A model generated the notes under the pieces. The model ran no database searches, was not told the origin of the DNA, and saw only the letters and a list, made by a program, of their open reading frames with translations. A program made the position numbers and the translations under genes. A stretch of DNA of 64,000 nucleotides from Streptococcus mitis subsp. hohhotensis (GTDB taxonomy: Bacteria > Bacillota > Bacilli > Lactobacillales > Streptococcaceae), in contig NZ_JPFZ01000009.1 in the NCBI RefSeq assembly GCF_000722775.1, positions 496,001-560,000 on the forward strand, given 5' to 3'. Shown here piece by piece: positions 56,928 through 64,000 of this stretch (position 1 is the stretch's first letter; every line of letters begins with the position of its first letter).

Positions 56928-58478
56928 ATGGAGGAACAGTCAGAAACACTCAGCTCCAAGAAAGAATTTGCCTTTGCCTCAAGCACCATATTATCCCAAG
57001 TTGGGCGAGGCATCATCGTGGGTCTCGTCGTCGGACTCATCGTCGGATCTTTTCGGTTTTTAATCGAAAAAGGCTTCCACCTGATACAAGGACTTTATCA
57101 AGATCAAGCGCACCTAGTGCGCAATCTTTTTATCATTGGTCTATTTTATTTAATAGTTTGTTGGCTCAGTGCGAAATTAACTCGGTCAGAAAAAGACATC
57201 AAAGGTTCAGGAATTCCTCAAGTTGAAGCCGAATTAAAGGGATTGATGACTCTCAACTGGTGGGGCGTACTTTGGAAAAAATATATTCTAGGAATTTTGG
57301 CTATTGCTAGTGGCCTTATGCTAGGGCGTGAAGGACCAAGTATTCAACTTGGAGCAGTCGGTGGTAAAGGAATTGCCAAATGGCTCAAATCCAGTCCAGT
57401 AGAGGAACGCTCCTTGATTGCTAGTGGAGCTGCCGCTGGTCTAGCTGCGGCCTTTAATGCACCTATTGCAGGACTTCTCTTTGTGGTAGAAGAAGTTTAT
57501 CACCATTTTTCACGCTTTTTCTGGGTCTCCACTCTCGCAGCTAGTCTCGTAGCAAACTTTGTTTCTCTGCTCATATTTGGCCTAACACCCGTACTGGATA
57601 TGCCAGACAACATCCCACTCATGACCCTAGACCAGTATTGGATTTACCTCCTTATGGGAGTTTTTCTTGGACTATCTGGTTTTCTCTATGAGAAGGCTGT
57701 GCTCAATGTTGGTCGAGTTTATGATTGGCTTGGTCAAAAAATCAATTTGGATAGAGCTTATTATCCAATTCTGGCCTTCATTCTCATCATACCAGTCGGA
57801 ATCTTCTTACCCCAAATCCTTGGTGGTGGAAATCAGCTGGTTCTTTCCCTGACTAAGCAAGATTATAGTTTCCAAGTTCTATTAGCTTACTTTTTGATTC
57901 GCTTTGTTTGGAGCATGATTAGTTATGGAAGTGGCCTTCCAGGAGGAATTTTCCTACCCATTTTGGCGCTAGGTTCCTTACTTGGTGCTCTAGTTGGTGT
58001 TATTTGTGTCAATCTTGGACTTGTCAGTCAAGAGCAGTTTCCTATATTTGTCATTCTGGGAATGAGTGGCTATTTTGGAGCAATATCTAAGGCACCCTTA
58101 ACCGCTATGATTCTGGTAACCGAAATGGTAGGAGATATTCGCAATCTCATGCCACTTGGATTAGTAACCCTAGTTGCCTACATCATCATGGATCTGCTCA
58201 AGGGTGCCCCAGTTTATGAGGCCATGCTAGAAAAAATGCTGCCTGAAGAAGCTTCAGACGAAGGAGAAGTCACTCTCATTGAAATCCCTGTTTCAGATAA
58301 AATAGCAGGAAAACAAGTACACGAACTCAACTTACCACATAACGTACTCATCACCACCCAAGTCCATAATGGTAAAAGCCAAACCGTTAACGGTTCAACC
58401 AGAATGTATCTCGGAGATATGATTCATCTAGTGATTCCAAAAAGTGAAATTGGGAAAGTAAAAGATTTATTGTTGTAG
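56928..58478 (+). CDS. CLC-family chloride channel/antiporter with TrkA-C domain
   Basis: A 516-residue membrane protein. CLC selectivity motifs: GSGIPQVE (about 98-105), GREGPSIQ (gating glutamate), and GSGLPGGIFLPI. Around residue 435 a soluble TrkA-C domain follows (IPVSDKIAGKQVHEL...MIHLVIP). Probably a fluoride or chloride antiporter or channel; not separable by eye. The frame is open upstream into rnhB, but ATG 56928 with AGAAGG seven bases before it is the better start. Confidence 0.88.
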   Translation: MEEQSETLSSKKEFAFASSTILSQVGRGIIVGLVVGLIVGSFRFLIEKGFHLIQGLYQDQAHLVRNLFIIGLFYLIVCWLSAKLTRSEKDIKGSGIPQVEAELKGLMTLNWWGVLWKKYILGILAIASGLMLGREGPSIQLGAVGGKGIAKWLKSSPVEERSLIASGAAAGLAAAFNAPIAGLLFVVEEVYHHFSRFFWVSTLAASLVANFVSLLIFGLTPVLDMPDNIPLMTLDQYWIYLLMGVFLGLSGFLYEKAVLNVGRVYDWLGQKINLDRAYYPILAFILIIPVGIFLPQILGGGNQLVLSLTKQDYSFQVLLAYFLIRFVWSMISYGSGLPGGIFLPILALGSLLGALVGVICVNLGLVSQEQFPIFVILGMSGYFGAISKAPLTAMILVTEMVGDIRNLMPLGLVTLVAYIIMDLLKGAPVYEAMLEKMLPEEASDEGEVTLIEIPVSDKIAGKQVHELNLPHNVLITTQVHNGKSQTVNGSTRMYLGDMIHLVIPKSEIGKVKDLLL

Positions 58479-58481
58479 GAG

Positions 58482-58509
58482 TTTTTACATAATTTATGTT
58501 ATGTAAAAA
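58482..58509. repeat. Palindrome directly after the CLC stop
   Basis: TTTTTACATAA, six bases, TTATGTAAAAA. The TTTACATAA-N6-TTATGTAAA core is the same as at 37304-37327. Confidence 0.65.
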
Positions 58510-58536
58510 TAAACTTCTTAATTAAATATATTAGAA

Positions 58537-58570
58537 AACCGATTCTCAGCAATGAGATCGGTTATTTTTT
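58537..58570 (+). terminator. Terminator after the CLC gene
   Basis: AACCGATTCTCA and TGAGATCGGTT pair with a GCAA loop (one bulged or mismatched base), followed by six T. Confidence 0.88.
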
Positions 58571-58610
58571 AATAACCCTCTTTTTTAATATACTATTTCC
58601 TCCAAAATCA

Positions 58611-58639
58611 TTGAAATTATAGCCTGAATTTGATATGAT
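58611..58639 (+). promoter_or_regulatory. pgdA promoter adjacent to the start codon
   Basis: TTGAAA (58611-58616), 17-base spacer, TATGAT (58634-58639). The A of the pgdA ATG at 58646 is seven bases downstream of the -10, where transcription would start. Confidence 0.75.
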
Positions 58640-58645
58640 ATCTCT

Positions 58646-60037
58646 ATGGATAAAAGTAGAGCAAAACGTGTTGAGCACGATAAAAAGAGAATCGGTTTAA
58701 TAGCCCTGGTAGCTATCTTTTCGGTAAGTATCTGTGTCCTTGGTTCAATGATTGGATACAAAGTATATACAAAGCAAAGTTTCGAACAAAAAATTGAGTC
58801 TTTAAAAAATGATAAAGATAATCAATTGAGTGAGGGAAATCAGAAAGATCATTTTCGTAAGGGACAAGCAGAAGTAATTGCCTATTATCCTCTCCAAGGG
58901 GAGCAAGTGATTTCATCTGTAAAAGAAATCATGACACAGGATATTAAGGAAAATCTGGAAGACAAAGAAAATCTGGTTTTTTATTATACGGAGAAACAGG
59001 ATTCGACTTTAAAAGGGATTGTCAACCGAAGTGTGATGAAACAAGTCTATGATTTAACTTCGTCAAAAGTTGAAGAGACTGAAAAAACTAGTCTGGCAAA
59101 AGTACATTTGACAGAAGATGGTAAACCTTTTACACTTGATCAACTATTTTCAGATGCTAGTAAGGCCAAAGAGAAACTGATAAAAGAACTGACTTCTTTT
59201 TTACAGGATAAGAAATTGGAGCAAGAAAAGATTGATCAAGTTGTTAAAGGTTTCTCTGACCAAGACTTGTCTGCATGGAACTTTGATTACAAGGATAGTC
59301 AGATTATCCTTTATCCGAGTCAGCCTGTTGAAAATCTGGATGAGATTGCCTTGCCAGTATCAAGTTTCTTTGAGGTCATTCAGTCCTCTTATTTATTAGA
59401 TAAGGATGCAGAGCTATATAAGGCTTATTATGAAAAGAAAAATCGTAAAGTAGTGGCCTTGACTTTTGATGATGGACCAAATCCTGCGACGACAAATCAA
59501 GCATTAGATACACTTTCTAAGTATGGTATTAAGGCGACTTTCTTTGTTTTAGGTAAGAATGTTTCTGGCAATGAAGAGATTTTGAAACGTATGAAAGCAG
59601 ATGGTCATGTCATTGGAAACCATAGTTGGAGCCATCCAGTTCTTTCAAAACTTTCCCTTGATGAAGCTAAAAAACAAATTACTGATACTGAGGATGCGTT
59701 GACTAAGGTGCTGGGTTCTAGTTCAAAACTCATGCGTCCGCCTTATGGAGCCATTACAGACGACATTCGCAATAGTCTCGATTTGAGTTTTATTATGTGG
59801 GATGTAGATAGTCTGGACTGGAAGAGTAAAAATGAAGCAGCTATTTTGACAGAAATTCAGCGTGAAGTCAAGAATGGTTCTATTATTCTCATGCATGATA
59901 TCCATGCTGAAACAGTGAATGCTCTGCCGAAGGTTATTGACTATTTGAAAGGGCAAGGTTATGACTTTGTTACCGTACCAGATTTGTTAGATTCTCGTCT
60001 TAAAGCTCACCAGCTCTATTACGACCGTGACCAATAA
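58646..60037 (+). CDS. pgdA: Peptidoglycan N-acetylglucosamine deacetylase PgdA
   Basis: Deacetylates GlcNAc in the cell wall, giving lysozyme resistance. The 463-residue protein has a cytoplasmic basic start, one membrane anchor (about residues 17-38), a long outside linker domain, and a C-terminal polysaccharide deacetylase (NodB) domain (about 265-450): TFDDGPNP (catalytic Asp), HSWSHP (metal His pair), RPPYGA and LMHDIH (catalytic His). No ribosome site precedes ATG 58646, and the promoter suggests a leaderless mRNA. Length and layout match pneumococcal PgdA. Confidence 0.94.
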   Translation: MDKSRAKRVEHDKKRIGLIALVAIFSVSICVLGSMIGYKVYTKQSFEQKIESLKNDKDNQLSEGNQKDHFRKGQAEVIAYYPLQGEQVISSVKEIMTQDIKENLEDKENLVFYYTEKQDSTLKGIVNRSVMKQVYDLTSSKVEETEKTSLAKVHLTEDGKPFTLDQLFSDASKAKEKLIKELTSFLQDKKLEQEKIDQVVKGFSDQDLSAWNFDYKDSQIILYPSQPVENLDEIALPVSSFFEVIQSSYLLDKDAELYKAYYEKKNRKVVALTFDDGPNPATTNQALDTLSKYGIKATFFVLGKNVSGNEEILKRMKADGHVIGNHSWSHPVLSKLSLDEAKKQITDTEDALTKVLGSSSKLMRPPYGAITDDIRNSLDLSFIMWDVDSLDWKSKNEAAILTEIQREVKNGSIILMHDIHAETVNALPKVIDYLKGQGYDFVTVPDLLDSRLKAHQLYYDRDQ

Positions 60038-60042
60038 TACAC

Positions 60043-60095
60043 AAAATCTAAAGAGATAAGTTTTCTTTGAGAATTTGTTTCTTTGGATTTTCTTC
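60043..60095 (+). terminator. Probable terminator after pgdA
   Basis: AAAATCTAAAGA and TCTTTGGATTTT form a stem with one mismatch around a long AT-rich loop, then TCTTCTC. Weaker than the others. Confidence 0.5.
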
Positions 60096-60113
60096 TCATA
60101 GAAAGGAAAAATA

Positions 60114-60956
60114 ATGAAATCTTACACTTTAAATAATGCCGTTCCAATTCCAGTTATAGGATTTGGAACCTGGAAAGCTGAAAATGGAGAGATTGCCTAT
60201 CAAGCTGTCCTAGAGGCTTTAAAGGCAGGCTATCGCCATATCGATACGGCAGCGATTTATAAAAATGAAGAAAGCGTTGGACGTGCTATTCAAGATAGTG
60301 GTATTCCGAGGGAGGAAATTTTTGTAACAAGTAAACTTTGGAATACAAATCACAACTATGAGCAAGCTCGTCAAGCTTTTGAAGAGTCTTTAGCGAAGTT
60401 GGGCTTGGATTATTTGGATTTGTATTTGATTCATTGGCCAAATCCAAAACCGCTCAGAGAAAATGACCAATGGAAAATCCGAAATGCAGAAGTTTGGAGA
60501 GCGATGGAAGACCTCTATCAAGAAGGCAAAATCCGTGCTATTGGAGTTAGTAATTTCCTTCCCCATCATTTGGATGCCTTGCTTGAAACAGCAAAAATTC
60601 TTCCAGCGGTCAATCAAATTCGCTTGGCGCCAGGTGTGTATCAAGAGGAAGTTGTAGCTTACTGTAGAGAAAAAGGAATTTTATTGGAAGCTTGGGGACC
60701 TTTTGGTCAGGGAGAACTGTTTGATAGCAAGCAAGTGCAAGAAATCGCAGCAAATCATGGAAAGTCTGTTGCTCAGATAGCCTTGGCCTGGAGCTTGGCA
60801 GAAGGATTTTTACCGCTTCCGAAATCTGTCACAGCGTCTCGTATTCAGGCTAATCTTGATTGCTTTGGAATTGAACTGAGTCATGAGGAGAGAGAAACTT
60901 TAAAAACAATTGCTGTTCAGTCTGGTGCTCCACGAGTTGATGATATGGATTTCTAG
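60114..60956 (+). CDS. Aldo/keto reductase
   Basis: A 280-residue NADPH-dependent reductase of small aldehydes and ketones, for example methylglyoxal or 2,5-diketogluconate-like compounds. The catalytic tetrad is visible: Asp44 and Tyr49 (HIDTAAIYKNEE), Lys74 (VTSKLW) and His107 (LIHWPNP). The NADP-binding end LPLPKSVTASRIQANL is present. AAAGGA precedes ATG 60114. Substrate unknown. Confidence 0.92.
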   Translation: MKSYTLNNAVPIPVIGFGTWKAENGEIAYQAVLEALKAGYRHIDTAAIYKNEESVGRAIQDSGIPREEIFVTSKLWNTNHNYEQARQAFEESLAKLGLDYLDLYLIHWPNPKPLRENDQWKIRNAEVWRAMEDLYQEGKIRAIGVSNFLPHHLDALLETAKILPAVNQIRLAPGVYQEEVVAYCREKGILLEAWGPFGQGELFDSKQVQEIAANHGKSVAQIALAWSLAEGFLPLPKSVTASRIQANLDCFGIELSHEERETLKTIAVQSGAPRVDDMDF

Positions 60957-60992
60957 AAAATCATAAAAAGAATTGTACATTGTTCTAATTTT

Positions 60993-61001
60993 TGCTATAA
61001 T
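60993..61001 (+). promoter_or_regulatory. Promoter of the glycine T-box transcript
   Basis: TGCTATAAT, an extended consensus -10; TTGTAC 17 bp upstream (60973-60978) is a weak -35. Transcription would begin near 61008, at the start of the T-box. Confidence 0.7.
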
Positions 61002-61007
61002 AGTTAG

Positions 61008-61193
61008 CAGGAAAGAAAGTCTTATGGCGTTCTTCAAGCGAGCTTGGGATAGTGGGAGCCAAGTAGGACAAAATAAAGAGCTGGCGCTTTCTGTAGTATT
61101 TTCAAAAACAATGAAGTAATAAATTAGGGTGGAACCGCGTTTTTGACGCCCCTAGGTTAAATCAACCTAGGATTGTCGGACGCGGTTCTTTCG
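61008..61193 (+). promoter_or_regulatory. T-box riboswitch (glycine)
   Basis: Contains the near-invariant T-box sequence AGGGTGGAACCGCG at 61126-61139. Upstream, GGGATAGTGGGAGCC (61048-61062) is the stem I apical region. The terminator alternates: AACCGCG (61133-61139) pairs with CGCGGTT (61181-61187), holding an inner CCTAGGTT/AACCTAGG stem, then T-rich sequence. A GGC triplet at 61083-61085 on the 3' side of stem I may be the glycine specifier. The glyQS genes downstream fix the amino acid. Uncharged tRNA-Gly would allow read-through. Confidence 0.93.
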
Positions 61194-61228
61194 CTTATTC
61201 AGTCTATTATGTGAAAGAAAGGAGAGAC

Positions 61229-61990
61229 GTGAAAAACCTTTATCTTGTAAAAGACGATAGTCAACTAGCTGCATTTCGTGATTTTGTAGTAAGAAATACT
61301 GAAAAGTTGAAAGATTATCAATCTTTTTTAAAGAATGAACTTGCAGTCTGTGATTTACCGCAAGCTGTTATTTGGTCAAGTTTTAATGCTGCTACACAGA
61401 TTATTAGGGAAAGTGCTGTTCCAGCCTATACAAATAATAGACGAATGGTTATGACGCCTGATTTAGCTGTTTGGAAAGAGTTGTATTTGTATCAGTTGAT
61501 GGACTACGAGTGTTCTCAGCAAACTCAAGCAATAGAAAGTCACTATCATTCTTTATCTGAAAATTTCCTCTTACAGATTGTAGGACATGAGTTAGCTCAT
61601 TGGTCGGAGCATTTTTTAGATGATTTTGATGGTTATGACTCTTATATCTGGTTCGAAGAGGGGATGGTTGAATATATTAGTCGCAAGTATTTCTTGACAG
61701 AAGAGGAATTTCAAGCGGAAAAAATTTGTAATCAATCTCTCGTAGAACTTTTTCAGAAGAAGTATGGTTGGCATTCATTGAATGATTTTGGTTCTTCGAC
61801 TTATGATAAGAACTATGCAAGTATTTTTTACGAATACTGGCGTAGTTTTTTGACAATAGATAAGTTGGTAGAAAATCTAGGTAGTGTACAAGCGGTCTTC
61901 GATTCTTATCATTTATGGGCAAATACAGATAAAACTCTTCCTTTGTTAAATTGGTTTGTTCAGCAGAAATTAATTGAAAAAGAAATATAA
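61229..61990 (+). CDS. Putative zinc metallopeptidase (peptidase MA-like), T-box controlled
   Basis: A 253-residue protein with VGHELAHWSEHF, the HExxH zinc motif at about residues 120-124, and a downstream glutamate in WFEEGMVEYI (about 143-144), the gluzincin arrangement seen in MA-type peptidases. No signal peptide or membrane segment, so it would act in the cytoplasm. GTG 61229 is chosen because AAGGAG lies five bases upstream; the in-frame GTG at 61211 has no such site. It is the first gene after the glycine T-box, 18 bp before glyQ. Confidence 0.72.
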   Translation: MKNLYLVKDDSQLAAFRDFVVRNTEKLKDYQSFLKNELAVCDLPQAVIWSSFNAATQIIRESAVPAYTNNRRMVMTPDLAVWKELYLYQLMDYECSQQTQAIESHYHSLSENFLLQIVGHELAHWSEHFLDDFDGYDSYIWFEEGMVEYISRKYFLTEEEFQAEKICNQSLVELFQKKYGWHSLNDFGSSTYDKNYASIFYEYWRSFLTIDKLVENLGSVQAVFDSYHLWANTDKTLPLLNWFVQQKLIEKEI

Positions 61991-62008
61991 AAACTAAAGG
62001 AGTAAACA

Positions 62009-62926
62009 ATGTCTAAGAAATTAACATTTCAAGAAATTATTTTGACTTTGCAACAATTTTGGAATGACCAAGGTTGTATGCTTATGCAGGCTTATGATAA
62101 TGAAAAAGGTGCGGGAACCATGAGTCCTTACACTTTCCTTCGTGCTATCGGACCTGAGCCATGGAATGCAGCGTATGTGGAGCCATCACGTCGTCCTGCT
62201 GACGGTCGTTACGGGGAAAACCCTAACCGTCTCTACCAACACCACCAATTCCAAGTGGTCATGAAGCCATCTCCATCAAATATCCAAGAGCTTTACCTTG
62301 AGTCTTTGGAAAAATTGGGAATCAATCCTTTGGAGCACGATATTCGTTTCGTTGAGGACAACTGGGAAAACCCCTCAACTGGTTCAGCTGGTCTTGGTTG
62401 GGAAGTTTGGCTTGACGGGATGGAAATCACTCAGTTCACTTATTTCCAACAAGTCGGTGGATTGGCAACTGGCCCTGTGACTGCGGAAGTTACCTATGGT
62501 TTGGAGCGTTTGGCCTCTTATATTCAAGAAGTAGACTCTGTCTATGATATCGAGTGGGCTGATGGTGTAAAATACGGAGAAATCTTTATCCAGCCTGAGT
62601 ATGAGCACTCAAAATATTCGTTTGAAATTTCGGACCAAGAAATGTTGCTGGAAAACTTTGATAAGTTTGAAAAAGAAGCTGGTCGTGCCTTGGAAGAAGG
62701 CTTGGTTCACCCTGCCTATGACTATGTTCTCAAATGTTCACATACCTTTAACCTGCTTGATGCGCGTGGTGCTGTATCTGTAACAGAGCGCGCAGGCTAT
62801 ATCGCTCGTATCCGTAACTTGGCCCGTGTTGTAGCCAAAACCTTTGTCGCAGAACGTAAACGCCTAGGCTACCCACTTTTGGATGAAGCAACACGAGCTA
62901 AACTTTTAGCAGAAGACGCAGAATAG
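62009..62926 (+). CDS. glyQ: Glycyl-tRNA synthetase alpha subunit
   Basis: Catalytic subunit of the alpha2-beta2 glycyl-tRNA synthetase. The 305-residue protein has the class II motifs: [17 protein letters not shown] at the start, the [23 protein letters not shown]-type motif 2 block (from about residue 55), and [10 protein letters not shown] as motif 3. AAAGGAG precedes ATG 62009. The beta subunit gene follows after 259 bp, a long gap for this gene pair, filled by a fold-back element. Confidence 0.97.
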   Translation: MSKKLTFQEIILTLQQFWNDQGCMLMQAYDNEKGAGTMSPYTFLRAIGPEPWNAAYVEPSRRPADGRYGENPNRLYQHHQFQVVMKPSPSNIQELYLESLEKLGINPLEHDIRFVEDNWENPSTGSAGLGWEVWLDGMEITQFTYFQQVGGLATGPVTAEVTYGLERLASYIQEVDSVYDIEWADGVKYGEIFIQPEYEHSKYSFEISDQEMLLENFDKFEKEAGRALEEGLVHPAYDYVLKCSHTFNLLDARGAVSVTERAGYIARIRNLARVVAKTFVAERKRLGYPLLDEATRAKLLAEDAE

Positions 62927-62980
62927 TGAGTAATACTGTGCTCTAAAATCGTTAGAGGCAAGTCGAAGACTTGCTAGAGG

Positions 62981-63152
62981 GATATGCACCGCCGTACTGT
63001 TATGTGGGGATTTTTGAATCCTTGGGTTCAAAAATCAGTCAGCTAAATCCACTTTGATGAGACTGTTGGAAATCTTGATTAATTTAGCATTAGATTTCCA
63101 TACAGACTCACAAAGTTGGTTAGCTACGTCCCCAGTACCTAAGATGCATATC
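62981..63152. repeat. Nested fold-back element between glyQ and glyS
   Basis: Outer arms GATATGCA...GTACTG...GGGGA (62981-63010) and TCCCCAGTAC...TGCATATC (63129-63152) pair. Inside are two arms: TTTTTGAATCC/GGGTTCAAAAA (63013-63036) and a long one in which AGCTAA...TCCACTTTGATGAGACTGT pairs with ACAGACTCACAAAGTTGGTTAGCT, capped by GGAAATC/GATTTCC. This gives a cloverleaf-like three-way fold. A separate hairpin GCAAGTCGAAGACTTGC precedes it (62958-62974). Confidence 0.8.
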
Positions 63153-63185
63153 AAAAAAGATTGAAGAAAATGTAAAGGAAAAAAC

Positions 63186-64000
63186 ATGACAAAAAACTTA
63201 TTAGTAGAACTCGGTCTTGAAGAATTACCAGCCTATGTTGTCACACCAAGTGAAAAACAACTAGGCGAAAAAATGGCAGCTTTCCTCAAGGAAAACCGCC
63301 TGTCTTTTGAAGCCGTTCAAACCTTCTCAACACCACGTCGTTTGGCTGTTCGTGTGACTGGTCTAGCAGACAAACAGGCTGATTTGACTGAAGATTTCAA
63401 GGGTCCAGCAAAGAAAATTGCCTTGGATAGTGATGGGAACTTCACCAAAGCAGCTCAAGGCTTCGTCCGTGGAAAAGGCTTGACTGTTGAAGATATCGAA
63501 TTCCGTGAAATCAAGGGTGAAGAATATGTCTATGTCACTAAGGAAGAAATTGGTCAAGCAGTTGAAGCAATTGTTCCAGGTGTTGTAGATGTTTTGAAGT
63601 CATTGACTTTCCCTGTCAGCATGCACTGGGCTGGAAATAGCTTTGAATACATTCGTCCTGTTCACACATTAACTGTTCTTTTAGATGAAGAAGAGTTTGA
63701 TTTGGATTTCCTTGATATAAAGGGAGGTCGTGTGAGCCGTGGTCATCGTTTCTTGGGGAAAGAAACCAAGATTCAGTCAGCATTGAGCTATGAAGAAGAC
63801 CTTCGTAAGCAGTTTGTAATCGCAGATCCACGTGAACGTGAGCAAATGATTGTTGACCAAATCAAAGCAATCGAAGCTGAACATGGTGTACGTATCGAAA
63901 TTGATGCTGATTTGCTTAATGAAGTCTTGAACTTGGTTGAATACCCAACTGCCTTTATGGGAAGTTTTGATGCCAAATACCTTGAGGTTCCAGAAGAAGT
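63186..64000 (+). CDS. glyS: Glycyl-tRNA synthetase beta subunit (3' end outside window)
   Basis: Beta subunit needed for tRNA-Gly recognition. The visible 271 residues start [19 protein letters not shown] and include [22 protein letters not shown] and [16 protein letters not shown], the conserved blocks of the N-terminal half of GlyS; the family is about 680 residues, so over half lies outside. AAAGGAAA precedes ATG 63186. Shares the T-box transcript with glyQ. Confidence 0.95.
   Translation, partial: MTKNLLVELGLEELPAYVVTPSEKQLGEKMAAFLKENRLSFEAVQTFSTPRRLAVRVTGLADKQADLTEDFKGPAKKIALDSDGNFTKAAQGFVRGKGLTVEDIEFREIKGEEYVYVTKEEIGQAVEAIVPGVVDVLKSLTFPVSMHWAGNSFEYIRPVHTLTVLLDEEEFDLDFLDIKGGRVSRGHRFLGKETKIQSALSYEEDLRKQFVIADPREREQMIVDQIKAIEAEHGVRIEIDADLLNEVLNLVEYPTAFMGSFDAKYLEVPEE

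Noticed and set aside
63010-63040. tRNA gene suggested by GGGTTCAAAAATC
   Set aside because: No acceptor stem, anticodon arm or 3' end of tRNA type; it belongs to the fold-back element.

Overview
The window is a stretch of a low-GC Gram-positive chromosome that reads as a mitis-group Streptococcus (S. mitis, S. oralis, S. pneumoniae and close relatives). Three things point there: a BOX element at 2359-2508 containing the exact 22-base BOX-A1R primer sequence; the gene order lac operon - lacR - nrdFEH - ptsHI, then HAD hydrolase - ung - mutX - pyrC - MATE - dehydrogenase complex - lplA, and pgdA - aldo/keto reductase - glyQS, which I recall from pneumococcus; and canonical AGGAGG-type ribosome binding sites with TG-extended -10 promoters. 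I cannot fix the species. The gatABC genes upstream of lac argue mildly for a commensal rather than a typical pneumococcus. Positions 1 and 64000 cut through gatA and glyS.

Layout. 1-12170: a galactose/lactose block. A galactitol-type PTS (gatABC) is followed by an aldose epimerase-like gene (lacX), the tagatose-6-phosphate genes lacABCD and then lacT-lacFEG behind an antiterminator-controlled leader. 12275-16926: lacR and the class Ib ribonucleotide reductase genes nrdF, nrdE and nrdH on the minus strand, with tandem NrdR boxes. 17058-19187: ptsHI, the general PTS proteins that phosphorylate LacF, the Gat system and DhaM. 19245-24210: two small genes and a complete dihydroxyacetone kinase locus with its DhaS/DhaQ regulators. 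24361-30373: an accessory island with repeats, a bacteriocin-type peptide/membrane protein/ABC cassette and an AT-rich gene encoding a predicted nuclease-helicase-HTH fusion. 30607-41831: housekeeping repair and pyrimidine genes, a MATE exporter, a four-gene pyruvate/acetoin dehydrogenase complex whose E2 gene is separated from E1 by about 690 bp of tandem structured repeats, and lplA. 42355-58478: murZ, a YtoI-like regulator, map, an extracytoplasmic thioredoxin pair, an RlmCD-like methyltransferase, a SAP-domain gene beside a broken ADP-ribosylglycohydrolase, a lipid kinase, a GH13 enzyme, rbgA, rnhB and a CLC transporter. 58611-64000: pgdA, an aldo/keto reductase, and a glycine T-box controlling a metalloprotease-like gene, glyQ and glyS.

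How it works together. Sugars enter by PTS, with HPr/EI supplying phosphate; LacG, LacAB, LacC and LacD carry galactose-6-P to triose phosphates. cre-like sites (lacT, dhaK, the bacteriocin cassette, the GH13 gene) suggest CcpA links these loci to carbon status. LacR, LacT, DhaS/DhaQ, NrdR and the T-box give specific control.

Most interesting: the single-gene nuclease-helicase-HTH protein (28562-30373); three families of intergenic tandem arrays with repeated hairpins (124, 126 and about 110 bp periods), some with compensatory changes between copies; a nested fold-back element between glyQ and glyS; and the small-peptide cassette at 24976-28060.
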